From: Alteromonas macleodii ATCC 27126 | GTDB lineage: Bacteria > Pseudomonadota > Gammaproteobacteria > Enterobacterales > Alteromonadaceae | Direction: 5' to 3' | DNA: 64,000 nucleotides | NCBI RefSeq assembly: GCF_000172635.2 | Contig: NC_018632.1 | Span: 3,720,001 to 3,784,000 of the forward strand | Shown: positions 43,526 through 53,021 of the stretch, in pieces | Layout of the letters: each line of letters starts with the position of its first letter | How positions within the stretch are numbered: position 1 is the first letter of the stretch | Position numbers and translations under genes: made by a program | The notes under the pieces: model-generated | The model's input: only the letters and a program-made list of their open reading frames with translations | Told to the model about the DNA's origin: nothing | Database searches by the model: none

Positions 43526-45028
43526 TTATTGGGAGGCGCTTTTTGCCTGCATGGTGACGGGTGCTCTGTTGGAGAGCAGCAGATAAACCATGCTGGCGAT
43601 GATTAACCCTACAAACCATGCGTAGGCGTAAAGCGTATCGAAAACGGCTGGCACGCTTTCTACAAACCCTGCCGCGTGCATAAAGCCAGGAATATTAGGC
43701 AAAATACCAATAACAAGCGCAGTCACCCCCGCCATGTTCCAACCGTTGTTCGCGCCATATTCGCCAGCGTGTTGAAATAGCGCATCTATGTTTAAGGTCG
43801 ATTTTCTTAAGATAAAATAGTCGGCAATTAGAATACCCGCGATAGGGCCAAGTAGCGCAGAATATCCCGTAAGCCACGTAAATAAATAGCCACCCGCGGT
43901 TTCAAGCAGCTTCCAGGGGAAAATAGCGACGCCGATACCAGCGGTTATATAGCCGCCCATTTTGAAGCTTATTTTCGAAGGCGCCATATTCGAAAAGCCA
44001 TAAGCTGGGGCTACCATGTTAGCGGCTAGATTTGTGGTTAACGTTGCGAGTGCTAATGCAGCAAGTGCCAGCACTACACCCATGCCTCCCATTCGACCGG
44101 CTAGTGCAACAGGGTCCCATATGGCCTCACCATAAATGGTGACCGTTGCTGACGTTACCGCTACACCGATAAAGGCAAACAGCGCCATGGGTAACGGCAA
44201 GCCAATAGCTTGGCCTAACATTTGGTCTTTTTGTGATTTTGCAAAACGCGTGAAATCGGGAATGTTCAACGCCATGGTTGCCCAGAAGCCCACCATAGAG
44301 GTTAAGCCCGCGAAGAAGGCTGTCCAAAACTGCCCTTCTTTGGCTCCACCTTCAACAAACTGAGACGGCGTTGACAACATTTCGCCAAACCCACCAGCAT
44401 TAACGTATGCCCAACCAAGAAGCGCTAAGCCCATTAAGATCAAAAATGGTGCAGCAAAAGTTTCAAGCCAACGAATAGATTCGGTACCGTGTTTTATAAA
44501 AACCAAGTGCATCGCCCAGAAAGCGAAGAAGCACAGAGTTTGTGTGATATCGATACCTAAAAATGGTAGTGCCTGCCCCACAAATGCGTCGCCGCTCACG
44601 CTATTTAAAATAACGTAAATAGCACTGCCGCCAACCCATGTGTTAATTCCAAACCAGCCACATGCAACAAGCCCACGGGCCAAAGCAGGAATTTTCGCGC
44701 CTTTGGTGCCAAATGCGCTACGTAATAATACGGGAAAAGGTAAGCCGTATTTTGCACCTGCATGACCAATTAGCATCATAGGTACAAGCACGATGATGTT
44801 GCCCAACAGTACGGTGATAACCGCTTGATACCAATTCATGCCTTCTGATACCAGGCCGGCAGATAAGAGGTAAGTAGGTACACAAACCACCATCGCAACC
44901 CATAATGCCGCATAGTCTTTCCACACCCAGGTTCTGGTTTCCGCGTTGGTTGGCGCTAAATCTTCATTCCATAAATCGCCATCGTAATGGGAAGGTTTTG
45001 TCATGGTCTGATTGTTGGTGTTATCCAC
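43526..45028 (-). CDS. NCS1-family nucleobase permease of the Rut locus
   Basis: A 500-residue inner-membrane protein with about 12 spans. The N-terminal 'LWNEDLAPTNAETRTWVWKDYAALWVAM' and 'GLPFPVLLRSAFGTKGAKIPALARGLVACGWFGINTWVGG' are the TM1 and TM3 signatures of NCS1 cation symporters for nucleobases, hydantoins and allantoin. Given the adjacent rutABCDEF genes, uracil or thymine is the likely substrate, replacing RutG (an NCS2 protein in E. coli). GTG start at 45028 has AAGGA eight bases upstream; ATG at 45004 is an alternative. Confidence 0.85.
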   Translation of the reverse strand: MDNTNNQTMTKPSHYDGDLWNEDLAPTNAETRTWVWKDYAALWVAMVVCVPTYLLSAGLVSEGMNWYQAVITVLLGNIIVLVPMMLIGHAGAKYGLPFPVLLRSAFGTKGAKIPALARGLVACGWFGINTWVGGSAIYVILNSVSGDAFVGQALPFLGIDITQTLCFFAFWAMHLVFIKHGTESIRWLETFAAPFLILMGLALLGWAYVNAGGFGEMLSTPSQFVEGGAKEGQFWTAFFAGLTSMVGFWATMALNIPDFTRFAKSQKDQMLGQAIGLPLPMALFAFIGVAVTSATVTIYGEAIWDPVALAGRMGGMGVVLALAALALATLTTNLAANMVAPAYGFSNMAPSKISFKMGGYITAGIGVAIFPWKLLETAGGYLFTWLTGYSALLGPIAGILIADYFILRKSTLNIDALFQHAGEYGANNGWNMAGVTALVIGILPNIPGFMHAAGFVESVPAVFDTLYAYAWFVGLIIASMVYLLLSNRAPVTMQAKSASQ

Positions 45029-45373
45029 GATCTATTTCCTTATTGGGTTTGCTATTACTTGTTGCTTCTTTTTACACAGCGTCATGCTCGGCAAAGCGGT
45101 AGGTTAAAAAATGCATCAGCGCTCTCAACGGCGTAACGATTAGATTAGAGGCTCGCTGCTAACCTTTATTGGGGCCTGCTGATCTTTGGTGTACAACAAA
45201 GGTCAAAAGGCCTTGGCAAAAAAGAAAAGCAAAAATACTGCCGCTTCGCGCGCTTTGTTAACGCAAAACCTAAATACCGTTTTGCTACGTCGGTATTTAG
45301 GTTAGCGACGCACGTTTCTTTTTAGAAGTAGGTGATACGCTTTATTTTGTTAAACAAAGCGCAACTACGCTAA
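45029..45373. other. Spacer between the TonB-dependent receptor and the NCS1 permease
   Basis: No ORF with a ribosome site. It holds a strong hairpin at 45267-45303 and otherwise only the permease leader. A promoter for the permease is likely here, but I cannot place it. Confidence 0.5.
45267..45303 (-). terminator. Perfect 13-bp hairpin downstream of the TonB-dependent receptor
   Basis: AACCTAAATACCG and its exact complement enclose an 11-base loop. On the minus strand it is followed by TTTGCG, a weak U-tract, about 70 bases after the receptor stop. It is probably a terminator, leaky enough to allow some read-through into the permease. Confidence 0.55.
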
Positions 45374-47692
45374 TTAGAAATTACGTCTTACCGTTACGCC
45401 ATACGTCCTAGGCTTCGCATAGGAAATCTGGCTGGTTCCATAAAAACCAGTTACGTCAAAGCCAATAAGTTCGTGGTCTGAGTCAAACAGGTTATCTACA
45501 TAAGCCGCTATTAGCCATTTGTCCTCAGCGTCTACCCAGGTTAAACGAGTATCAGCCGTGGCATAGCTATCAATTTCATGAGCTGTAAAATTCCGCGCAT
45601 TGTGAAAGGTTTCCGACTGATAATTGGCTGACAGTTGGGCTGCCATATTGCCGTCGAAGGCGTCCCAGTTATAGCGAAGCATGGCAGATACTTGATACTC
45701 TGGGGTGAATGGCGGCGTTGTATCAGCAAAGTACCCAGAAGCCACTTCTAAGTCTTCAACCACTGCATCGGTATATGAAAAGTTAACCATAACATCTAAG
45801 CTGTCTGTCGGGGTTAAGAACACTTCTAATTCAACGCCGCTAAATGAGGCTTCTTCGTTTGACACCATCCCCGCATTATTCACCCACGAAAACGACTGGT
45901 AATCGCTGTAGTCATAATAAAAAACATTGGCATTAAAAACGCCGCTTCCCTGCATAAAACTGTGCTTTAAACCCGCTTCATACGCGGTAAGTTCTTCAGG
46001 TTCGTATAAGCTGAAACCTCCTTGAAGCGGGGCATTGAAACTCCCCGCTTTTACGCCCCGATTGATGCCTGCATAGTACAAACTATTACCCACACTGTAT
46101 TCCAGCTGTAGCTTGGCCGACCACAGGTTTTGATCGTTAGAATCGACCAAAGTTTCTAAAGACGTCGTAATGGTATCAATTTCAATGACGCGGTCGTTAG
46201 TATTCTCGTTTTGATACACATTACCCACAAAGTCTTTGTCTTCACGGGTGTAACGCAACCCACCAACCAGAACAAGATCGTCACTCAGGCTATAGTCTAT
46301 TTGCCCAAATACAGAATAAGACTCGGTTTCAAGAGACACCAAGGTGTTATTTTCTTCACCGCCTAAGAAAAAGGTGGTGGGTGAACCCGCCAAGCCTTGG
46401 CTATAATCCGTATCGATAGACAGATAATAAAGCCCCCCAACCCACTTTAAGTCTGCGGATTCACCTGAGAATCGAAACTCTTGGCTGAACTGTTCTATGG
46501 TGCTGTTAGATTGAAAAATGAGTTCGGGTGACGCTGTTTGGTCGGAGTCGAGGCCAACGGTACGTTTAAACTCTTTGTAATCAGACATGGCGAAGAAATC
46601 GAAGCTTTCAAATGCATAATCTAATGTTGCCGCGAGGCCTTTTGATTTGATTTTGTTTTGATCGTCAAAGGCAAAGTCTTTATTTACTTTATTGCCCGAA
46701 CCATCAGGGTCGAAGTTACCATTGAAATCGCCGCCTTGAACGGGACGGAAAGGATCGCCATTGAAGTTGCCGTCTACGCACACGCCCGCTTGAATAGTGT
46801 CACAGCCAAGCGGGTCGTCAGCAGCATAAATAACGTCAATCACATTGCCGTCGGCATCTTTTATCTCGGTGGTGTTCACCACCTGATACGGGCCTTCACT
46901 TTTGGTTGTATCTGACCAGTTACCGCTTAGTAGCAGCGAGCCTTCTTCGCCAATGTCAAACAGCAACTGGGCACGAAACGCTTTAGTATCATCGTTGTAC
47001 CCATCTTCACCGCCTCCCACAGAGCCTAAACGGGTATCGGGTGCAGCACCGTCTTCATAAATATTCTCTAGTATCTCACCTTGCTGATTAGTAAACCCAG
47101 AAAAGCGACCATAAATGCCGTCTGCTATTTCGCCTGATATCGCCCCTTCGAAGCGGTATTGTTCGAAACGTGCGGCAGTAAATTCCGCGTAGCCTTCTGT
47201 ATCTGCAGTGGGCTTGGCGGTGATCGTATTAACCAGTCCGCCTGTGGCATTTCTTCCGAATAGTGTTCCCTGTGGGCCTTTGAGAATTTCGATGCGAGCC
47301 ACATCGAATAAACCAAAGGTTTGTGCTTGGGTACTGGCTAAATAGCCACCGTCAACGTATACGGCCACCGGCGCTTCCGCCAAGTCAGCGTAATCATTTT
47401 GCACCACGCCTCGAATATTGAAAATAGCACGCTGACCACCGATATCACCGGCCAACGATACGCCAGGGGTAAACGCGATAAGCTCAGTACTGCTTTCAAG
47501 GCCAAGTGCCTCTAATTGTTCACCAGAAAACGCAGTAATAGCGATCCCTACATCGCTTATATTCTCGTTGCGCTTTTGCGCGGTAACTTCAATACTTTCC
47601 CAAACATTCTCTGCAGCAAAGGCCGCTGGCGTACTTAACGCCATAGCTACGGTTAACGCCAGCAGACGCTTGTGTGTGTTTAACGTATGCAT
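45374..47692 (-). CDS. TonB-dependent outer-membrane receptor of the Rut locus
   Basis: A 772-residue outer-membrane receptor. The signal peptide (cut after AFA, about residue 26) precedes a TonB-box-like 'IEVTAQKR', a plug domain (about 38-160, with 'FNIRGVVQNDYADLAEAPVAVYVDG' and 'IEILKGPQGTLFGRNATGGLVN'), and a 22-strand-type barrel ending RTYGVTVRRNF with the terminal Phe needed for assembly. Such receptors import scarce ligands using ExbB-ExbD-TonB energy. By its place downstream of rutA-F and upstream of a nucleobase permease, the ligand is likely a pyrimidine compound (inference). Lies 311 bases downstream of the dehydrogenase gene, so it may have its own promoter. Confidence 0.88.
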   Translation of the reverse strand: MHTLNTHKRLLALTVAMALSTPAAFAAENVWESIEVTAQKRNENISDVGIAITAFSGEQLEALGLESSTELIAFTPGVSLAGDIGGQRAIFNIRGVVQNDYADLAEAPVAVYVDGGYLASTQAQTFGLFDVARIEILKGPQGTLFGRNATGGLVNTITAKPTADTEGYAEFTAARFEQYRFEGAISGEIADGIYGRFSGFTNQQGEILENIYEDGAAPDTRLGSVGGGEDGYNDDTKAFRAQLLFDIGEEGSLLLSGNWSDTTKSEGPYQVVNTTEIKDADGNVIDVIYAADDPLGCDTIQAGVCVDGNFNGDPFRPVQGGDFNGNFDPDGSGNKVNKDFAFDDQNKIKSKGLAATLDYAFESFDFFAMSDYKEFKRTVGLDSDQTASPELIFQSNSTIEQFSQEFRFSGESADLKWVGGLYYLSIDTDYSQGLAGSPTTFFLGGEENNTLVSLETESYSVFGQIDYSLSDDLVLVGGLRYTREDKDFVGNVYQNENTNDRVIEIDTITTSLETLVDSNDQNLWSAKLQLEYSVGNSLYYAGINRGVKAGSFNAPLQGGFSLYEPEELTAYEAGLKHSFMQGSGVFNANVFYYDYSDYQSFSWVNNAGMVSNEEASFSGVELEVFLTPTDSLDVMVNFSYTDAVVEDLEVASGYFADTTPPFTPEYQVSAMLRYNWDAFDGNMAAQLSANYQSETFHNARNFTAHEIDSYATADTRLTWVDAEDKWLIAAYVDNLFDSDHELIGFDVTGFYGTSQISYAKPRTYGVTVRRNF

Positions 47693-48003
47693 GTTTTACT
47701 CTCGTTTATAGTTCTTTTTAACAAGCCTTGCGGCGGTGTTGTCCCGATATTTTTATAAGAGTAACGGTCGACGTGAACTGCATATCGATTGCCACTGGGG
47801 TGCAAACCTAAGGCAGGACTGGAGAGGAACTGCCAAAGGCTTGCGGTTTTAAATTGTTATTATTGATGGCTCATGGCTGAGCCTAAATCTCTGTTCTTTT
47901 ACCTGCTGCGAGCAACTATTTGCCATACAGGCTTAATAGTTACCGTGCGTGGGCAAAGTTTTTATGGTCATTTATGGTTAATCAAGGTCAGTACGCCATG
48001 ACA
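47693..48003. other. Spacer between the dehydrogenase and receptor genes
   Basis: Contains an imperfect inverted repeat at about 47801-47845 (GCAAACCTAAGGCAG against CTGCCAAAGGCTTGC) that could fold in RNA. No ORF with a ribosome site. It probably carries the receptor promoter. Confidence 0.4.
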
Positions 48004-49494
48004 TTAACTTGGAAATGAAAAGCTCACTCCTTCTCGAATGCCGCTTGAAGGCCAACGTTGAGTAATGGTTTTGCGTTTGGTGTAAAAGCGAACGCCATCC
48101 GGGCCGTATGCGTGAAGGTCACCAAAGAGTGAGCGCTTCCAACCACCAAAGCTGTGATAAGACACGGGCACTGGCAGCGGTACGTTTATGCCTACCATGC
48201 CCACTTGGATATTGTCTGAGAAGTAGCGGGCAGCCTCGCCATCTCGGGTGAAAATACACGTACCATTGCCGTATTCATGGCTGTCAATGAGCTGCATAGC
48301 TTGTTCCATGCTCTTAACGCGCATAACTTGTAGTACAGGGCCAAAAATCTCAGCTTTGTAGCTGGCCATTTCCGGCGTAACCTTGTCGATAAGTGTTGCA
48401 CCTAAGAAGAACCCCGTCTCGTAGCCTTTTACGCTAGGGTTTCTGCCATCAACGACTACATCAGCCCCTTGCTCAGCCGCACTGGTTATGTAGCCTTCTA
48501 CTTTCTCTTTGTGCTGAAGTGTAATAAGCGGTCCGAAATCGTTAGTCGCATCGTCAAAAGCCCCTACTTTTAAGCTTTCCATGGCTGATTGCATTTTATC
48601 TACAATTTCATCCGCCACTTTGTCGCCTACGGCAACCACGACAGACAACGCCATGCAGCGCTCGCCTGACGAGCCAAAAGCAGCACCTAAAAGCTGATTC
48701 ACTGCGTTGTCGATGTCGGCATCGGGCATCACAATAGCGTGGTTTTTAGCGCCACCTAATGCTTGGCAGCGCTTGCCATTAGCATTGGCTTTCGAATAGA
48801 TGTATTCGGCGATGGGCGTTGAACCCACAAAACTCACTGCTTTAATGCGCTCGTCATCTAGTATTTGATCAACCGCTTCTTTGTTGCCATTTATAACGTT
48901 AAAAACGCCGTCGGGTAGCCCTGCTTCTTTAAGTAGCTTTGCTAGGAAAATAGCGCAGCTTGGATCTCGCTCAGAGGGTTTTAAAACAAAGGTGTTGCCG
49001 CATACAATGGCAAGCGGAAACATCCAAAGGGGCACCATGGCCGGAAAGTTAAATGGTGTAATTCCCGCCACCACGCCAAGAGGCTGAAACTCGCTCCAAG
49101 AGTCTATGCTTGGCCCAACATTTTTACTGTGCTCGCCCTTTAACAACTGGGGTGCACCACAGGCAAACTCAACATTTTCGATACCGCGCTGTAATTCGCC
49201 TGCCGCGTCGTGGCTTATCTTGCCGTGCTCCGCACCAATTAACGCAATAATTTCATCGGCATGCTCTTCAAGTAAGCTTTTAAATTTGAACATAACGCGA
49301 GCGCGCTTACTCACTGGCGTATTGCGCCACTCAACAAACGCATTTTGCGCGCTGACGATAGCATCGTTTACCGTCGCTTTTGACGCCAGTAAAACCAGCT
49401 TCTCTGCTTCCCCCGTTGCAGGGTTATAAACATCTTGCATGCGCCCCTTTGGGGTACAGGTTTCACCGTTAATAAAGTGGCCTACTACTTTCAT
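48004..49494 (-). CDS. mmsA: CoA-acylating (methyl)malonate-semialdehyde dehydrogenase
   Basis: A 496-residue aldehyde dehydrogenase. The N-terminal 'VGHFINGETCTPKGRMQDVYNPATGE' and the catalytic block 'GSSGERCMALSV' (nucleophile about Cys280), with 'QALGGAKNHAIVMPDAD', are diagnostic of the MmsA group, which oxidatively decarboxylates malonate or methylmalonate semialdehyde to acetyl- or propionyl-CoA. Only 19 bases separate it from rutF. In this setting it could convert malonic semialdehyde, the end product of RutD, to acetyl-CoA, or methylmalonate semialdehyde from thymine to propionyl-CoA (inference). Confidence 0.85.
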   Translation of the reverse strand: MKVVGHFINGETCTPKGRMQDVYNPATGEAEKLVLLASKATVNDAIVSAQNAFVEWRNTPVSKRARVMFKFKSLLEEHADEIIALIGAEHGKISHDAAGELQRGIENVEFACGAPQLLKGEHSKNVGPSIDSWSEFQPLGVVAGITPFNFPAMVPLWMFPLAIVCGNTFVLKPSERDPSCAIFLAKLLKEAGLPDGVFNVINGNKEAVDQILDDERIKAVSFVGSTPIAEYIYSKANANGKRCQALGGAKNHAIVMPDADIDNAVNQLLGAAFGSSGERCMALSVVVAVGDKVADEIVDKMQSAMESLKVGAFDDATNDFGPLITLQHKEKVEGYITSAAEQGADVVVDGRNPSVKGYETGFFLGATLIDKVTPEMASYKAEIFGPVLQVMRVKSMEQAMQLIDSHEYGNGTCIFTRDGEAARYFSDNIQVGMVGINVPLPVPVSYHSFGGWKRSLFGDLHAYGPDGVRFYTKRKTITQRWPSSGIREGVSFSFPS

Positions 49495-49513
49495 TATTTG
49501 TCTAATCCTTTAG

Positions 49514-50044
49514 TTATGCGTCTTTACATGCGCTGTGATAGCCGCGCTGATAATATAAAAGCGCGTCGGCTTCTGGGTCTTGCTTGATATCCACCACCTG
49601 GCAAAAAATAACGTCGTGAGTGGCCACACTTTTAACGTCTGTAATAATGCAATCGAAGCTTACTGCAGCATCGGCAAGCCTTGGGCAGCCAGTCGTCGAT
49701 TCAACCCAATCACCAATTTCAAAGCGTTCGTTCATGGGCGCTTTACCACCGAATGTGTTTGAAATTAACTGATGCTGTGAAGTAAGGGTGTTGATAACCA
49801 AATGCGTGCTGTTTTTAAATACCTGATGTACAGATGCACCGCGATTTAAACAAACCAATAAGGTTGCAGGGTTATCACTTACGCTACATACGGCGGTCGC
49901 CGTAAAGCCTGCACGCCCTTCTGGGCCAATGGTTGTAACGACGTTTACCGCTGCCGCTAAACTCGACATACCTTCTCGATAAGCTTCGGGAGTTACCGGG
50001 GGAAGCACTTCTGTTACTGCGTTTTTTATTGCTGTAATAGTCAT
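49514..50044 (-). CDS. rutF: FMN reductase RutF
   Basis: A 176-residue flavin reductase of the FMN-binding split-barrel type that supplies reduced FMN to RutA. Family blocks: 'MSSLAAAVNVVTTIGPEGRAGFTATAVCSVSDNPATLLVCLNRGASVH' and 'STHLVINTLTSQHQ', with 'HDVIFCQVVDI' near the C-terminus. ATG at 50044 has AAAGGAT upstream and starts just after the rutE stop (22-base gap); a longer start at 50092 would overlap rutE. Confidence 0.9.
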   Translation of the reverse strand: MTITAIKNAVTEVLPPVTPEAYREGMSSLAAAVNVVTTIGPEGRAGFTATAVCSVSDNPATLLVCLNRGASVHQVFKNSTHLVINTLTSQHQLISNTFGGKAPMNERFEIGDWVESTTGCPRLADAAVSFDCIITDVKSVATHDVIFCQVVDIKQDPEADALLYYQRGYHSACKDA

Positions 50045-50066
50045 ACAAATATCCTTTAAGTTGGCG

Positions 50067-50687
50067 TTACACGATGTGGCAGGCTTGCTCAAAACTTAAG
50101 CGAGGTAAGCGTTTATGTACTTTCTCTTTATCGCCGTAGCCAATGTTCAGTAAGAAATTCACCTTCCACGTGCTATCTGAAAAGAAAGTTTCGTTAAGTA
50201 ATGTGGGGTTGAAACCAGACATGGCGCCAGCGTCAAGGCCTAGGGCGCGAACGGCGCTTATTAAGTAAGCCCCTTGCATAGAGCTATTGCGCATGGCGGT
50301 CTCATAGGCCGCTTCTGGACTTGAAGTAAACCAGCTTTTCGCATCTGCATAAGGGAATAACGCAGGAAGCTCTTCGTAGAACTCTTCGTCGTAGGCCACT
50401 ATAACCGTACAGGGTGCGGTCATGGTTTGCTCAACATTACCGCTTGAAAGGCAAGGTTTGAGCTTTTCTCTCCCTTCATCTGAGGTAATAAAAACAAATC
50501 GCGCTGGGCTACAATTCGCCGATGTCGAGCCTACTTTTACTAAATCGTACAGCTGTTTCAACACGGCTTCTGAAATAGGGTTGTCGTGCCACTTGGTGTG
50601 GGTATGCGCATCGGTAAAGAGTTGGGCTAGTCCAGCCTCGTCAAGCGGGCTAGTTACTTTCAACTCTGCATTTTGTGTATCAGTCAT
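50067..50687 (-). CDS. rutE: Malonic semialdehyde reductase RutE (nitroreductase fold)
   Basis: A 206-residue flavoprotein of the nitroreductase family. '[21 protein letters not shown]' and '[23 protein letters not shown]' are the FMN-binding and signature segments of the RutE/HadB-type subgroup. It reduces malonic semialdehyde to 3-hydroxypropionate in the Rut pathway. It lies 176 bases after rutD, the longest gap in the rut run, so a local promoter or processing site is possible. Confidence 0.9.
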   Translation of the reverse strand: MTDTQNAELKVTSPLDEAGLAQLFTDAHTHTKWHDNPISEAVLKQLYDLVKVGSTSANCSPARFVFITSDEGREKLKPCLSSGNVEQTMTAPCTVIVAYDEEFYEELPALFPYADAKSWFTSSPEAAYETAMRNSSMQGAYLISAVRALGLDAGAMSGFNPTLLNETFFSDSTWKVNFLLNIGYGDKEKVHKRLPRLSFEQACHIV

Positions 50688-50863
50688 TTTAAATTCATTC
50701 CAGTTTTATCAAATCTTTTAAGCACTGCGCTATGTTCTCGATTTTTGCGCTTAGCCCATTTTTAACTGCTTTCGCGTTGACGCTGTACTTGCAGCTTGCT
50801 TAGAAAGTTTTCGCCTTTTTAGCTGAAAAACACCCCAAAGCCTGATGCAGTGTCATGTTCACG

Positions 50864-51712
50864 TTAGGTCACTTGCCCTAAATAGCCGCGAAGCAGTTCA
50901 TTAAACGCAATTGGGTTTGTAATGCTTGATGCATGCCCGCCGTACTCCATGACCGACAATTCTGCGTTGGGCATAGCTTCAGCCAACATCTGTGAACGCT
51001 GCCACGGCACCAAAGTGTCATCTTTGTTGGCAAGCGCTAACGTTGGTGTGGTGATGGCGTGCAACCTCTTATCAATATTGAACGTACTAAGGGCACCAAT
51101 GCGGGCGAGCAGGTTTTCCTCGTTAGGGAAATGGTTGAGTAAGTGCGCCTCTTCCTCTGCCAAGTGGGCGGCATTCGCGGCTATCCAATCAGGCGGAAAC
51201 AGCAGCAGCGCCTGAAGTTGCAAATACATGTCCTTTCTGCCTGCCGCCAATAACGCTTTGCGTATATTAAAGCAGCGCAATGTGTGCGGATTTGGACTGC
51301 TCCACGCATTTACCAGCACTAAACTTTGTAAAAGCTTAGGTTTAGACAAAGCAAGCTCAAGCCCCACCAAACCACCCAGCGCGTGACCGACGAAATGGCA
51401 CGCTTGCACTTCAAGTTTTCTAAGAAGTGCAGCGAGTTCATACGTCATATTTGAAATGCTGTAATTCGCTGGCAAGTCACCCACACTTTTGTTGGTGCCA
51501 CGTTGATCATAAGTGATCACTCTGTAGTCTTGGGCAAAGTCGCCCAGTTGCGGCTGCCAAAATTTAGCTGCCCCGCCTAGCCCCGAACTAAACACAATCG
51601 TGGGGGCGTCGGGCGACGTCAGACCGTGTATTTCGTAATGTAACTTGTTACGCATTTCGCCGTTCATTTCGCCGCTAATGTGGGCGTAACTTGCCTGCAC
51701 ATCAGAATGCAT
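50864..51712 (-). CDS. rutD: RutD, alpha/beta-hydrolase-fold aminoacrylate hydrolase
   Basis: A 282-residue alpha/beta-hydrolase-fold protein. The elbow that normally holds the catalytic Ser reads GHALGGLVGLELAL, with Ala at that position, as in E. coli RutD; this is a family feature, not a lesion. It also has 'VFSSGLGGAAKFWQPQLGDFAQDYRVITYDQRG' and the terminal His region 'MEYGGHASSI'. It speeds hydrolysis of 3-aminoacrylate to malonic semialdehyde and ammonia. ATG at 51712 has AGG eight bases upstream; the GTG at 51721 overlaps that ribosome site. Confidence 0.88.
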   Translation of the reverse strand: MHSDVQASYAHISGEMNGEMRNKLHYEIHGLTSPDAPTIVFSSGLGGAAKFWQPQLGDFAQDYRVITYDQRGTNKSVGDLPANYSISNMTYELAALLRKLEVQACHFVGHALGGLVGLELALSKPKLLQSLVLVNAWSSPNPHTLRCFNIRKALLAAGRKDMYLQLQALLLFPPDWIAANAAHLAEEEAHLLNHFPNEENLLARIGALSTFNIDKRLHAITTPTLALANKDDTLVPWQRSQMLAEAMPNAELSVMEYGGHASSITNPIAFNELLRGYLGQVT

Positions 51713-51770
51713 AAAGCTCACCTATATAAAACCAGTGGGCGCAGTTCGCGGGAAGTCCAAACATAATCAC

Positions 51771-52154
51771 CTACCCAATGTGTGCTACAGACGCAATTTC
51801 AATTAAGGCTTCAGGCTTTACCAGCCCAACCTTAATGCAGTAGCGCGCTGGCTTTTCACCTGGAAAGTATTCGGCGTACACCTTGTTTACCGCGGCGTAG
51901 TCATCCCAATCGGTAATAAAAATTGAGTTGAAGGTGACGTCATCCATAGTGCCGCCCGCTTCTTCGATGACACTTTTAATGGTTTCTAGAACGTGGCGCG
52001 TTTGTGCTTCGGCGTCGCCGACGTGGACTACGTCGTTGTTTTCGTCAAACGGTAAGGTACCTGACACATATAAAATATTGTCAGCCATAGAGCCTGGAAC
52101 AAAAGGAGCTATTGGCGTTGATGTACCTGCTGGAATAATGGCTTTCTTTGGCAT
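51771..52154 (-). CDS. rutC: RutC, RidA-family 3-aminoacrylate-processing protein
   Basis: A 127-residue trimer-forming RidA/YjgF protein, starting [21 protein letters not shown]. The family core '[21 protein letters not shown]' and conserved Arg in '[24 protein letters not shown]' form the ligand pocket. It acts on aminoacrylate (peracid) between RutB and RutD; biochemical work favours a 3-aminoacrylate deaminase role. ATG at 52154 is preceded by AAGGA. Confidence 0.9.
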   Translation of the reverse strand: MPKKAIIPAGTSTPIAPFVPGSMADNILYVSGTLPFDENNDVVHVGDAEAQTRHVLETIKSVIEEAGGTMDDVTFNSIFITDWDDYAAVNKVYAEYFPGEKPARYCIKVGLVKPEALIEIASVAHIG

Positions 52155-52286
52155 GTTCTTATCCTTTCCGTTGCGCTTTCTATGCATTGCTGCCTAGCGC
52201 CTATAAATGATTTACTTCAAGTCGTGCTAACTGATTTATCGTGTTGTTTCTGTCTGCGTGGCTAGTAGATGCTAAGAAAAAAGTAT

Positions 52287-53021
52287 CTAACTCGCTCCTT
52301 CAAATACTTCACAGAACTGCGCGGTGGTAGACACCCACCCGAAAAACGTCTGAATGTTGAAAAGTGAGGCCTCGTGAATGTCTGGCGGGCCAGCTTGATA
52401 TGCCGCATCGGCCAGCACCACACCAAAATATTCCAGGTGGAAGCCATCGCGCAGCGTAGATTCCACACAGACATTGGTTGCAATGCCTGTAAACACTAAG
52501 TTGCGAATACCGCGTGCGCGCAGCATGCTGTCTAAATTAGTATTGTAAAAACCGCTGTAACGGGTTTTAGGAATAATGATGTCGCCATCTTGAGGCTTTA
52601 GCGCATCTACAAGCGCGTAATCCCAAGTACCCTTGGCCAGCAAACTTCCCTTAAGCTCTGGTTGTTTGCGCATGGTTTTAAGGGCATTAGACTTATACCA
52701 GTTCGGCGAACCGGGGCCGCCGGCCTCCTTGTAGTCGGCATCCCATCCATTTTGTAAGAACACCACAGGCATGCCTGCAGCCCGCGCTGTTTCAAGCACT
52801 TTAGTGGTGTTTTCAATGACTGGCGCCGTAGTGGACACATCAAAACCCGCCTTGTCTAAGTAGCCGTTTTTACTGGCATAAGCGTTTTGCAAATCCACCA
52901 CAATAACGGCAGTTTCCGCAGGGTTTAACGTCAACGCTTCAGGCTTAGCTGGCAGTACGGGCTGCCCCGTCTGGCGCGCTTGAAAGCACCCTGAGACCTC
53001 AAATATTTCACCTGCTGACAT
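52287..53021 (-). CDS. rutB: (Ureido)acrylate amidohydrolase RutB (isochorismatase fold)
   Basis: A 244-residue cysteine hydrolase of the isochorismatase superfamily. The triad is visible: Asp43 in [10 protein letters not shown], a Lys in '[11 protein letters not shown]' and Cys185 in '[13 protein letters not shown]'. It hydrolyses the ureidoacrylate (peracid) made by RutA, releasing carbamate. Its start shares one base with the rutA stop (53021), showing tight coupling. Confidence 0.92.
   Translation of the reverse strand: MSAGEIFEVSGCFQARQTGQPVLPAKPEALTLNPAETAVIVVDLQNAYASKNGYLDKAGFDVSTTAPVIENTTKVLETARAAGMPVVFLQNGWDADYKEAGGPGSPNWYKSNALKTMRKQPELKGSLLAKGTWDYALVDALKPQDGDIIIPKTRYSGFYNTNLDSMLRARGIRNLVFTGIATNVCVESTLRDGFHLEYFGVVLADAAYQAGPPDIHEASLFNIQTFFGWVSTTAQFCEVFEGAS

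Noticed and set aside
51420..51440. Missing nucleophile Ser in RutD considered as an inactivating mutation
   Set aside because: GHALG is also the motif of E. coli RutD, so it is a family feature.
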